From assembly GCF_002875945.1 (NCBI RefSeq), contig NZ_MCZK01000173.1:1-64000 (forward strand): a stretch of DNA of 64,000 bases, read 5' to 3'. A model generated the notes under the pieces. That model did not search any database. It was not told where the DNA came from and saw only the letters and a program-made list of their open reading frames with translations. Positions 44,983 to 53,914 of the stretch are shown piece by piece; positions within the stretch are counted from its first letter, which is position 1; every line of letters starts with the position of its first letter. The DNA comes from Vibrio lentus. Its GTDB lineage: Bacteria > Pseudomonadota > Gammaproteobacteria > Enterobacterales > Vibrionaceae. Both the position numbers and the translations under genes were made by a program.

Positions 44983-46029
44983 TTAATTAAGAATGGCTTT
45001 GCCATCGGTAGTTAGCTCTTGTGACCAAGTGTCATTCACCATTTGAGTGACAGCTTTAGGCATTGGAATGTAATCCAATTCTTCCGCTGCACCTGCGCCA
45101 TTCTCATAACTCCAATTGAAGAAGTTAATGATCTCTTGAGCTTTGGCTGCGTCTTTTTGATCTTTATGCATCAAGATAAACGTCGCTGCCGTCATCGGCC
45201 AAGAGTCGGCTCCTGGTTGATTGTTCAGTAGAAGGTGGTAGCCAGGAGCGCTTGCCCAGTCACCATTTGCAGCCGCAGATTGGAACGTCTCCATCGTTGG
45301 TTGCAAGAATTTACCTTCTGCACTGTCCATTTGCGTATGAGTAAGGTCATTTTGCTTCGCGAACGCATATTCTACATAGCCGATCGCGCCACGAGTGCGG
45401 CTCACGAAGTTTGCAACACCAGCATTACCATTACCGCCGATGGTGGTTGCCTGACGCGGCCAAGTGATGTCTTTACCAACACCTACTTGGTTTTTCCAAT
45501 CTTCGTTTACTTGAGCAAGATACTCAGTAAAGTTGAAAGTAGTACCAGAACCATCTGAACGGTGGACAACGTAAATAGGTTGAGAAGGAATGGTAAGGTC
45601 ACTGTTTAGCGCAGCGATATCCTTATCGTTCCAATTGTCAATTTTGCCTAGGTAGATATCTGCAAGCAGCTCACCTGTTAGCTTCATTTCACCTGCTTCA
45701 ATGCCAGGGATGTTTACAACCGGTACGATTGCACCCATCACCATTGGGAACTGAATCATCTCTTCCTTGTTGAGTTCATCAATTGTTAGTGGTGCATCTG
45801 TTGCACCGAAATCAACGGTTTTAGCTGTGATTTGACGAATGCCGCCGCCCGAACCAATCGCTTGGTAGTTGATTTGAATACCAGTCGCTTGCTGGTATTG
45901 CTCAGCCCACTTTGCGTAGATTGGATGAGGGAAGGTGGCACCTGCACCATTGATCGTCGTGGTAGCAGAAACATTGAAAGTTGCCGCAACCAATAAAGAC
46001 GACAATAGTGTAGATTTAATCAATTTCAC
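44983..46029 (-). CDS. pstS: Phosphate-binding periplasmic protein PstS
   Basis: The product is 348 residues with a GTG start; GGAG lies upstream. A signal peptide (about 1-22, VSA-TTT) precedes the phosphate-binding fold: NGAGATFPHPIYAKW, the AIGSGGGIRQI loop, VDFGATDAPL and VHRSDGSGTTFNF are the classic ligand loops. It is the first gene of pstSCAB. I could not find a convincing Pho box in the 600 bp before it, though one is expected. Confidence 0.95.
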   Translation of the reverse strand: MKLIKSTLLSSLLVAATFNVSATTTINGAGATFPHPIYAKWAEQYQQATGIQINYQAIGSGGGIRQITAKTVDFGATDAPLTIDELNKEEMIQFPMVMGAIVPVVNIPGIEAGEMKLTGELLADIYLGKIDNWNDKDIAALNSDLTIPSQPIYVVHRSDGSGTTFNFTEYLAQVNEDWKNQVGVGKDITWPRQATTIGGNGNAGVANFVSRTRGAIGYVEYAFAKQNDLTHTQMDSAEGKFLQPTMETFQSAAANGDWASAPGYHLLLNNQPGADSWPMTAATFILMHKDQKDAAKAQEIINFFNWSYENGAGAAEELDYIPMPKAVTQMVNDTWSQELTTDGKAILN

Positions 46030-46651
46030 GGTATATCTCCAGTTAATCTATTATTCATTCGAATAATGTCGGTGTTTGAATAAGGGGTTTTAGTGTTCAA
46101 GTAAAACATTGTGATTATTCAAGCTCAGTAAAATTTGACTAGACTTATTAAGTTGTCGAACTGGAGACTATTAATTGAATATTTCAGTTTTATTAAACCG
46201 AATTTTAAATGGATATAAATAGAAAAGGTTTATCTGAATGGTTTTATTCTGATAAGAAAACTTCACAGAAAAGAGCTGTTATTACTCGGTGAGAGTTTCG
46301 ATATTCACAATCAACCAATCAACCAATCAACCAATCAACCAAGTAACTAAGCAACCAGTCATCGAAACAGCCAAACAAACAAGCATGGTTGATTCCAACA
46401 CTCGATATGCTTGGTCTCACTGTTTTTCGTTCTGACACTGGCAACGAAATGAACGACAAAGTGAATTAGTTGATGAATTGTATAAAGTTTGTGCGACGAG
46501 TTTCTGGCATGCATATGAGCTCACCGTTAGTTTGACGTCACTCGAAGATCTATCCTTCATTTTTAACAATCATTTGTCATTTTCATGTTGAGTGGTGTGA
46601 AAAGCCATCTACACTATGATTATAACTGTTTGATTTTTATACGAGGTATCA
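46030..46651. other. Intergenic gap between divergent pstS and the HD-GYP gene
   Basis: No gene seen. It must hold the pstS promoter on the minus strand and the HD-GYP gene promoter on the plus strand. AACCAATC repeats lie in the middle. I found no clear pair of 11-bp Pho half-sites by eye. Confidence 0.5.
46313..46341 (+). repeat. AACCAATC tandem repeat, three and a half units
   Basis: Three exact 8-bp copies at 46313-46336 run into a partial fourth (AACCA), then decay into related sequence (AAGTAACTAAGCAACCAGTC). Confidence 0.8.
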
Positions 46652-47677
46652 ATGAGTCGTAAACCTATCGTGTTAGTCGTAGATGACACTCCAAGTAACT
46701 TGGATGTGTTGACTGCAATACTCAAAGATACCTATCAAGTAAAGGTGGCGATTAATGGCACCATTGGTATTAAAATTGCCAAAATGGTACCGCAGCCAGA
46801 CCTTATTCTCCTTGATATCATGATGCCTGACATCGACGGCTACGAAGTGTGCCGACAATTAAAAGCTCAGCCAAATACTGCGCATATCCCCATTATATTC
46901 GTTACCGCGAAGATTGGCCCTGAAGCCGAAGTAAAAGGCTTGTCCCTGGGTGCTGTTGACTATTTAACGAAGCCAATTACACCTGAAATCGCACTACAAC
47001 GTGTAAAAACTCATATTGCCCTTTATGACCAACAACGCGCGTTGTTTAGTCAGGTAAAAGAGAAAACCCAAGAGATTAACCTTGGTAAGTTAGAGACCCT
47101 GAACATCTTAGGCAGGGCGGCTGAATTCAAAGACAATGAAACCGGCATGCACGTTATGCGCATGAGCCATTATTGCGAAATATTAGCCAAAGCCTTGGGC
47201 ATGACAGACGAAGACGCCGAAACCTTGCGTGATGCAGCGCCGATGCACGATATTGGCAAGATTGGTATTCCCGATAGTGTATTACTCAAGCCGGGTAAAT
47301 TGGACGCTGACGAGTGGACCATTATGCAGAAGCATGTCGAGTATGGTGTTGAGATACTTGGCAGGCAGAGCGATTCCAAACTGATGCGCATGGCGATTCA
47401 GGTGGCGCAATATCATCACGAAAAATGGGATGGCAGCGGTTACCCAAATCAGATCGCGGGAGAAGAAATTCCTTTGGTGGGACGTATCGCCGCGGTTGCT
47501 GATGTGTTTGATGCCTTAACAGCAGAAAGACCCTACAAAAAAGCGTGGAGTGTCGATGAAGCATTGAGCTTGTTCGAAGAGCAAAAAGGCAAACACTTTG
47601 ACCCTAAAATTGTAGAGCTCTTGTTCGAAAACTTACCTCATATTCTAGAGATTAAAGAGCAGTTTAAAGATGAGTGA
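46652..47677 (+). CDS. Response regulator with HD-GYP c-di-GMP phosphodiesterase domain
   Basis: The product is 341 residues. REC domain at 1-125 with acidic pair D11-D12 and phospho-acceptor D55 in LILLDIMMPD, and K108 in TKPI. HD-GYP domain from about 145, with HD at 199-200 in MHDIGKIGIPD, HHEKWDGSGYP (GYP 263-265) and RIAAVADVFDALT. It should break down c-di-GMP when phosphorylated. The next gene, a giant hybrid kinase, overlaps by 8 bp, so the pair is one signalling unit; it resembles the V. cholerae VCA0210/VCA0211 pair. Confidence 0.94.
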   Translation: MSRKPIVLVVDDTPSNLDVLTAILKDTYQVKVAINGTIGIKIAKMVPQPDLILLDIMMPDIDGYEVCRQLKAQPNTAHIPIIFVTAKIGPEAEVKGLSLGAVDYLTKPITPEIALQRVKTHIALYDQQRALFSQVKEKTQEINLGKLETLNILGRAAEFKDNETGMHVMRMSHYCEILAKALGMTDEDAETLRDAAPMHDIGKIGIPDSVLLKPGKLDADEWTIMQKHVEYGVEILGRQSDSKLMRMAIQVAQYHHEKWDGSGYPNQIAGEEIPLVGRIAAVADVFDALTAERPYKKAWSVDEALSLFEEQKGKHFDPKIVELLFENLPHILEIKEQFKDE

Positions 47678-50600
47678 TCGCTTAATGTTGTCGCTTAATC
47701 GTTTTGTTGTCTCTCTTGTCATTGGTTTATTGTTGTGGCCGTTGGTCATTCGTAGTGTCAATGCCGCTGAAGTGACCGATGCCGAGTTAAATCAGTGGCT
47801 TGAAACACAACCCACCATCACCTTTATTACGCTTTCTGATCATTACCCTTACTCATTTATCGATGATGACGGAAAGGTTTCTGGGATCATCAAAGACTGG
47901 GCACTAGATCTTGAGAATCGGTTTGGTGTTCATACTCGATTTATCAGCGTGGACTCACGTATTAAGGCCAAAGACGCCTTGTTAGAAGGGCGAGGGGATG
48001 TGTTTCCTTTCCAACAATTTGACCCCAGTGAAGGTGGCCGTTTTCTAGCGAGTGATCCTTATCTTCCTTATCAGGTCGCAGTGATTGTTCCCATCGACAA
48101 CAAAATAGATACCAACATCGACCAAACTCAAAAGCGCCGCATCGCGATGGTTAATGAAAATATCGACTTGGAGCGAGCTGGTGTCCAATTGAGCTCTATT
48201 GAGCGAGTGGACTTTGACAACGTTATTGATGCAGTACGTGCGTTAGGGGCTGGCGATGTTGAAGGCATCGTCGCTGAGCCAATTACTACCATGGACCTTG
48301 CGAAAAAAATTGGCGTGCATGATCTCGCGGTCAATTATGTTTTGGAGCATTGGAAAAGGTTAGAAGCATCAATGGTGATTCGAACTGATGAGCCAGAGCT
48401 GCTGACGCTAATCAACAAACAGATTGAAACCTTTGACGTTGATAACAAGAACCAGATTCTATCCAAGTGGCTAGACAGCTCGCCTTATCGAGTACCGCTA
48501 AAAGGCGTGTTTGGCTTTGGTAACCCTCCTTATATGTACCCAGATAGTACCGCAGTCGGGCTAGAACACGACATTCTTCAGCGTGCTCTAAATGATATGG
48601 GATACAAGCTGGGTGACGTTGTCACCCTCCCTCCTAGTGCCGCTAGAAAGGCCATCGATAACAACAATTCCATCGCTTTTGTTTCTGGTGTTCAGTTTGA
48701 TGATCCTAATGCGCACTTTTTAAGTGATAACGTTCTTAATGTTGAGTTTGTTCCGGTTTCGCTGACTCGTCGCAAACTTAACCCCAAGTCCCAGAAAGAC
48801 TTGTCACTGGGGGCGTTACTCTTTGACGAGACCTCTCCAATTAAAAACTCTGTTGAAGTACTGAAGGGCAAGTTAGACATCGATCGTGTTGAAGACTACG
48901 AAGGTCTTGAATCGGCATTCTCACAGCTTAGGGCTCAAAATGTTGACCTGTTAATGGTTGAACGCAGAGTACTGGAATGGTTTATCACCAATACTCGTTT
49001 TATCGAAATGGCAGAGCTAACGTTACATGACGAGTATAAGATTGAGTATCCGATCTATGTTGATTTTAAGAGTGAAGAAATCAGAGATAGCTTCAATGCT
49101 GCGATTAAAAGGCTTAAACAGGCGGATGATGGCCTAAACCAAATTATCGAGATGCAGGTTCAGAGTGATTTAAGCCAAGTCCTTAAAAAAGCGAATATTA
49201 TCGCGCAAATATCCGCGTATTTTATCGTCAATGACCGCTTTGAAGAGTTGACGGAAGTGTTTGAAATTTTCGACACGGACAGTTCTTTTCAGGTGATCAC
49301 CGCACAAGCGGATAACAATAATCGCCCGATCAAATCTTGGTACATCGGCAACCTAGTTGATGAATACGGAGAGAAGAAAAACACCTCTCACTTTTCGTCA
49401 GTTACCAAGATGGCGAATTATCGAACCAAGGGAGGGAGTACCAACTCTGGTTCGATGACTTTCTACTTTGATGTTAAGTCGTTAGAGCGGAACCATGTTT
49501 ATTTCCCAGCCGTCGAACAATTCAGTTCATTCGGTGATTCGGCGAAACGCTATATCGCCGATGTTTACCAAACCAATAACCTGACTGGAGAGATCTTAAA
49601 CCTAAGCCAAAAAGAGAGGAAGTGGATTAAAGATCATCCGGACGTGCGGATAGGTATCGATCCGAACTCACTGCCTTATGAAGCAGTATCCAATACCGGT
49701 GAATACATCGGCATGATTGACGACTATCTAACGTTGATTGAGCAGAAAACAGGGTTAGGTATCAACCATGTAGACGTGGCGAGTTGGTCTGAGACCCGAA
49801 GCTTGGTTGATCATCATGAAGTGGAACTGGTCTCTGCAGCTCAAGAGAATCGTTCGTTAGGAGACAACGTCAAAGCAGTCAAAAGCCTGTTTTCAAGCCG
49901 TTTGGCTATTGCATCGAGACGAGACGTAAGCAGCTTAGTGCTTGAGGAAGCTGAGGGTTGGAAAATTGGTATCTTGAAGAACGCGGCAAACACCGACGCG
50001 ATTGTTGAGAAATACCCGAACGTTGAGTGGGTAGAGGTAGAATCCACCGCAGATGGGCTTAACCGATTGGATGACAAAACCTTAGATGGCATGATCGATA
50101 CTGTCGATGTCCTCAATTACCTCATTGACTCATTTGGTCACCGTGAGATTGGAATTATTGGACGACTCGATTTTTTCCTTTCACCCACCTTACATGTTAT
50201 TAAGTCTGAACCTTTGCTTTATTCCATTGTGAATAAGGCGATTGAGAGCATTTCTGCTGAAGAGCATCAAAAGATATCGGCGAAGTGGGCAGCGCCAAAA
50301 GCGATAGAAAGAGTCGATTACGAATTGGTTTATACCATTTCAGGTTTTGCTTTGTTGATCGTTTTACTGATCGTTTTTTGGAATCGAAAACTCGCGAAGC
50401 AGATAAGCATTGCCAATGATGCAACAGAGGCACTTAAGAAGGCTCAGGATCAGCTCTACAATATGCTCAATAGCTCTCCAATCGCTGCGAGTGTTGTGTT
50501 TGAAGAGAAGGCTCGTTATGCCAACGACACTGCGAAACGCCTGTTTGGGGTTGAAGGTCTGGATCTTGATTCTATCGATGTGGCTGCTATTCACGACTCT

Positions 50601-52640
50601 TTATCCGTTCGGGATGAGGTACACAAGGAGCTTAAACTCAATGGCAAGGTGGTAAACAGGGAGTTGGTGCTAAGAAAGTCTGATGGAACCCGGTTTGTTG
50701 CTCTCGTCAGTTACTATTTGTTTGAGCTAGATGGCGAGATAGCGACGCTATTTTGGGCGTTCGACATCTCTGAAATGAAGCGTCTTAACGAACAACTTGA
50801 AGAAGAGAAACAGAGAGCGGATCTTGCAAGCCAAGCGAAGTCTGAGTTTTTAGCGAACATGAGCCACGAAATTAGAACGCTAATGAACGCGATTATTGGT
50901 CTGTCTTATCTCGCGATTGGAGAGATAGCGAATCCGGTTGCGAAAAATTACGTGGAGAAAGTGCATCGTTCAGGGCATTCGTTGTTAAGCATCATTAACG
51001 ACATCCTCGATTTTTCTAAGATAGAAGCAGGGCAACTGTTTATCGACAGTATCCCATTCAATTCGCTAGCGACCTTCCAAGATGTGATCGACCTTATGGA
51101 ATCGAAAGCGGCTGAAAAGCAACTCAATCTGTCGATGTCGATTGACCCTGAGTTAGACACTCCTCTGCGTGGCGACCCACTTAGGCTGTTCCAAGTGATA
51201 CTTAACCTTGTTGGTAACGCGATTAAGTTTACCGAAACAGGCAGTGTCTCGTTAACCGTAGCTCTTGTTGAATCAGATGATGAGAGCCTGACCATGAAGG
51301 TGATGGTGGCCGATACTGGCATAGGAGTTTCTGATGAAAATCTACATAAGCTGTTTGAAGCATTTAGCCAAGCAGACAGCACAACTACACGTAGGTTCGG
51401 TGGCACAGGGTTAGGACTCAACATTAGCCAGAAATTGGTTCATGCGATGGGTGGCCAAATTAGCGTTGAGAGTGTTTTAGGCCAAGGAAGTGAGTTCTCT
51501 TTTGTACTGACATTACCAAGAGCAAGCGCTGAAGAATTAGCAGATTTTAAAGCCCAAGAGCTGCAATTGGATTACCAGATAGAGTTCAAGGGCCAAAGGG
51601 TATTGCTCGTTGAAGATAATGAGTTGAATCAAGACTTAGCTTTGGCATTCTTCACTCGCTCTAAACTGAATGCTGACTTGGCTGAGAATGGTAAAGAGGC
51701 GGTAGAGTTAGCTCAAAGTAATGATTACGATATGATCTTTATGGATCTGCAAATGCCGATCATGGATGGTTTCGAAGCCACACGTTTGATTCGTGAATTT
51801 GATAAAGACGTGCCAATTATTGCCATGTCAGCCAATGTGTTTGCCGATGCGAAACAACGAGCAAGGGAAGCGGGTGTCACGGACTTCTTGGATAAGCCGA
51901 TCATTATCGATAAAGCGACGTCGTTGATTTCCACATACATCGTGCCAGAGGTATTGGTTGAAGGCCAAGCTACACCTGAGTCACCTTCAAACGCGATACA
52001 AGACAGCAGTTCTAACCGTTCGAAACTAAGCTCCGAGGTTCCAATGGTTCTGCCTGTTTTCTCGCAGTCTCGGTTCGAACAATTGACTTATCATGATGTG
52101 AAACTGCAGGCCAAGATGCTTGATAGGTTCTGCCAAAGTGCACCTGACATTATGTCGCAAACAGTCGATAACCTAATGCAGGATGAGTGGGTGACGTTAG
52201 AACGGAATCTGCATACCTTAAAAAGTATGGCGGCTTCAATTGGTGGATTACGATTGGCAGAGTTGCTCAGTGATTTAGAAAGCAAAGCGCACAACAAGTC
52301 GTGTGATGAGCACGGTCTTAAACAAAGTGAACTTGGGTTAGTCGAACTGATTAAAGCGATAGAGAGCAGCTTCGATGTGTCTGGTGCTGAAGGAGCCAAT
52401 ACGACACGGACTGAAGAAGCCGATGCGAGTATTGCTGATACATCTGACTCACCAAGCATCACTCAAGAACAGCGGGCTCAGTTGTTCTCTCTGCTAGATG
52501 CTTACGATAACGATGCAACTCAATACGTGACTGAGTTACTGACACAGTATCCGCATTCTGCTGTTCTCAAAGATGTTCAAAGTGCGTTAGATAATTACGA
52601 CTTTGAACGAGCTAAAGAGAGGCTTAGCGCTTCTGAGTAG
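47670..52640 (+). CDS. BvgS-like hybrid histidine kinase with three periplasmic binding domains
   Basis: The product is 1656 residues. Signal/TM near 10-32, then three SBP_bac_3-like (Venus-flytrap) domains, roughly 40-270, 275-500 and 650-880; one TM helix near 884-905; a PAS domain (about 925-1035); HisKA with H1066; HATPase (N box LNLVGNAIKFTETG, G box RFGGTGLGLNIS); REC with D1359 in FMDLQMPIMDG; and a C-terminal HPt with H1515 in LHTLKSMAAS. The H box reads MSHEIRTLMN, with Leu1071 where the family has Pro. It probably relays phosphate to the HD-GYP protein encoded just upstream in response to a periplasmic solute. Confidence 0.93.
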   Translation: MSDRLMLSLNRFVVSLVIGLLLWPLVIRSVNAAEVTDAELNQWLETQPTITFITLSDHYPYSFIDDDGKVSGIIKDWALDLENRFGVHTRFISVDSRIKAKDALLEGRGDVFPFQQFDPSEGGRFLASDPYLPYQVAVIVPIDNKIDTNIDQTQKRRIAMVNENIDLERAGVQLSSIERVDFDNVIDAVRALGAGDVEGIVAEPITTMDLAKKIGVHDLAVNYVLEHWKRLEASMVIRTDEPELLTLINKQIETFDVDNKNQILSKWLDSSPYRVPLKGVFGFGNPPYMYPDSTAVGLEHDILQRALNDMGYKLGDVVTLPPSAARKAIDNNNSIAFVSGVQFDDPNAHFLSDNVLNVEFVPVSLTRRKLNPKSQKDLSLGALLFDETSPIKNSVEVLKGKLDIDRVEDYEGLESAFSQLRAQNVDLLMVERRVLEWFITNTRFIEMAELTLHDEYKIEYPIYVDFKSEEIRDSFNAAIKRLKQADDGLNQIIEMQVQSDLSQVLKKANIIAQISAYFIVNDRFEELTEVFEIFDTDSSFQVITAQADNNNRPIKSWYIGNLVDEYGEKKNTSHFSSVTKMANYRTKGGSTNSGSMTFYFDVKSLERNHVYFPAVEQFSSFGDSAKRYIADVYQTNNLTGEILNLSQKERKWIKDHPDVRIGIDPNSLPYEAVSNTGEYIGMIDDYLTLIEQKTGLGINHVDVASWSETRSLVDHHEVELVSAAQENRSLGDNVKAVKSLFSSRLAIASRRDVSSLVLEEAEGWKIGILKNAANTDAIVEKYPNVEWVEVESTADGLNRLDDKTLDGMIDTVDVLNYLIDSFGHREIGIIGRLDFFLSPTLHVIKSEPLLYSIVNKAIESISAEEHQKISAKWAAPKAIERVDYELVYTISGFALLIVLLIVFWNRKLAKQISIANDATEALKKAQDQLYNMLNSSPIAASVVFEEKARYANDTAKRLFGVEGLDLDSIDVAAIHDSLSVRDEVHKELKLNGKVVNRELVLRKSDGTRFVALVSYYLFELDGEIATLFWAFDISEMKRLNEQLEEEKQRADLASQAKSEFLANMSHEIRTLMNAIIGLSYLAIGEIANPVAKNYVEKVHRSGHSLLSIINDILDFSKIEAGQLFIDSIPFNSLATFQDVIDLMESKAAEKQLNLSMSIDPELDTPLRGDPLRLFQVILNLVGNAIKFTETGSVSLTVALVESDDESLTMKVMVADTGIGVSDENLHKLFEAFSQADSTTTRRFGGTGLGLNISQKLVHAMGGQISVESVLGQGSEFSFVLTLPRASAEELADFKAQELQLDYQIEFKGQRVLLVEDNELNQDLALAFFTRSKLNADLAENGKEAVELAQSNDYDMIFMDLQMPIMDGFEATRLIREFDKDVPIIAMSANVFADAKQRAREAGVTDFLDKPIIIDKATSLISTYIVPEVLVEGQATPESPSNAIQDSSSNRSKLSSEVPMVLPVFSQSRFEQLTYHDVKLQAKMLDRFCQSAPDIMSQTVDNLMQDEWVTLERNLHTLKSMAASIGGLRLAELLSDLESKAHNKSCDEHGLKQSELGLVELIKAIESSFDVSGAEGANTTRTEEADASIADTSDSPSITQEQRAQLFSLLDAYDNDATQYVTELLTQYPHSAVLKDVQSALDNYDFERAKERLSASE

Positions 52641-52668
52641 CTGTCTTTTATAAATAATCACTTCAATA

Positions 52669-52711
52669 TTAAAGCCTTTAGCTCTTACAGCGAAATAACT
52701 AAAGGCTTTAA
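52669..52711. terminator. Hairpin between the hybrid kinase and LysR genes
   Basis: TTAAAGCCTTTAG pairs perfectly with CTAAAGGCTTTAA (13 bp, 17-nt loop) between convergent genes. It is AT-rich with no long T run, so it is a modest terminator. Confidence 0.6.
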
Positions 52712-52727
52712 GTCTATTTGTACCGAA

Positions 52728-53618
52728 CTAATTGCTGACGTTTTGTTTGATTAGCTCGATCACTGTGTTGTATCTGTGTGGCAGCTTTCGGTTTCGCTTC
52801 TGAACCAAGTACAGTGTTTCTTCAACTTCCACTTTTGGCGGGACAACATACAACTTATCGCGTTCTGGAAAATGCTCCACAGCGCCCGCAGGTAAAACCG
52901 TAAACCCAAGCCCTTTCGATACTGGCAGCAATATCTGGTGAAGCTGATTGATGTAGCCAGACTTTGGTATTTCATTCACGTTGATGTTGGCTAAATCTTT
53001 ATCTCCGCATAAATCGAAATACAAAGACAGGTAGTGAGCAGAATCGGGATGGGCAATTAGGCCAATCTCGTGCAGAACTTGTGGTGTTATCTCCAAATCA
53101 GCAAGACTGTGATGGCCGATAAGACACAAGGCTTCTTTGCCGATGACTTGGCTTTGGTAGTAGCTGTCGTTAGGGGAGTGTCTCACAATGCCGATATCGG
53201 TCGTGCCTTCAAGTAAGTCATTCAATATCTTCTTGTTTGGCGCAGCTTCGAGGTGAATGTTCAACTCTCGGTGTTGCTGCTGTAACTCAAGACACTTTGG
53301 ATAAAGGCGCAAAGAGAGCGAGCCAGAGCATGACAGGTTACACTGGCCTGAATACGGGTTGTCAAAGCTTAGTGACTCAAAAAGGTCTTCTTGGTCTTTC
53401 TCTAGCTTGAGCGCATAGCGATACATAATCCGACCTTGTTCGGTCAGCTCGAAACTCTTATTTTCTCTCGATAACAAATCACAGTGACAAGCTTGCTCAA
53501 GCTTTTTGATGTGTTGGCTAACGCCAGGTTGCGTCATATACAGCTTTTCTGCAGTTTGGGTGAAATGACCAACTTCAACCAGAGTCTTAAATGTATTGAG
53601 CCAAAGTGGATTAATCAT
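52728..53618 (-). CDS. LysR-family transcriptional regulator
   Basis: The product is 296 residues from the ATG at 53618, with AAAGGTG upstream; a GTG two codons earlier falls inside that site. N-terminal HTH with HFTQTAEKLYMTQPGVSQHI, then a substrate domain with SCSGSLSLRLYP and a DIGIVRHSP loop. It is divergent from an MFS transporter gene, which it probably controls. The gap contains 16-bp repeats and a 31-bp palindrome. Confidence 0.88.
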   Translation of the reverse strand: MINPLWLNTFKTLVEVGHFTQTAEKLYMTQPGVSQHIKKLEQACHCDLLSRENKSFELTEQGRIMYRYALKLEKDQEDLFESLSFDNPYSGQCNLSCSGSLSLRLYPKCLELQQQHRELNIHLEAAPNKKILNDLLEGTTDIGIVRHSPNDSYYQSQVIGKEALCLIGHHSLADLEITPQVLHEIGLIAHPDSAHYLSLYFDLCGDKDLANINVNEIPKSGYINQLHQILLPVSKGLGFTVLPAGAVEHFPERDKLYVVPPKVEVEETLYLVQKRNRKLPHRYNTVIELIKQNVSN

Positions 53619-53637
53619 ACTCACCTTTAAATGCTAA

Positions 53638-53717
53638 CGCCCATGGATAAAAGGCTTATAAATAACAGAGCCTATGAATAACAAAGACTACAAACAACAA
53701 AGCTTATGAATAACAAA
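53638..53717. repeat. Five degenerate 16-bp tandem repeats in the LysR/MFS gap
   Basis: Four clear units run from 53654 to 53717 (GCTTATAAATAACAGA, GCCTATGAATAACAAA, GACTACAAACAACAAA, GCTTATGAATAACAAA), with a more decayed one before them. They lie just upstream of the LysR start. Confidence 0.7.
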
Positions 53718-53748
53718 AAATTATTATTATCTTAAGTAATGATAATTT
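53718..53748. promoter_or_regulatory. Palindromic operator candidate in the LysR/MFS gap
   Basis: AAATTATTATTA and TAATGATAATTT match at 11 of 12 positions around TCTTAAG. A site for the adjacent LysR protein is likely; the ATTATCATTA content also recalls Fur half-sites, but the fit to a Fur box is poorer than at 38217. Confidence 0.45.
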
Positions 53749-53914
53749 CAACTCTAGAGCGTAAAGCGACGAAGATCAAAGCAACTTTGGTGGAATATTG
53801 TTCGAGGTATTAAGCGAATGGTCATTTACTTGAGTTCAACACACGTAACAAAGTGTTGCGACTTTGTTGGATTTTTGGTCTAGTGACCAACTGTGCTCAT
53901 ATTTAGGAACGAAG

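Noticed and set aside
46030..46300. Pho box before pstS
   Set aside because: Expected biologically, but no pair of CTGTCAT-like half-sites with 4-bp spacing is convincing by eye.
46313..46341. AACCAATC repeats as a CRISPR or iteron array
   Set aside because: No spacers, only three full 8-bp copies, and no replication or cas genes nearby.
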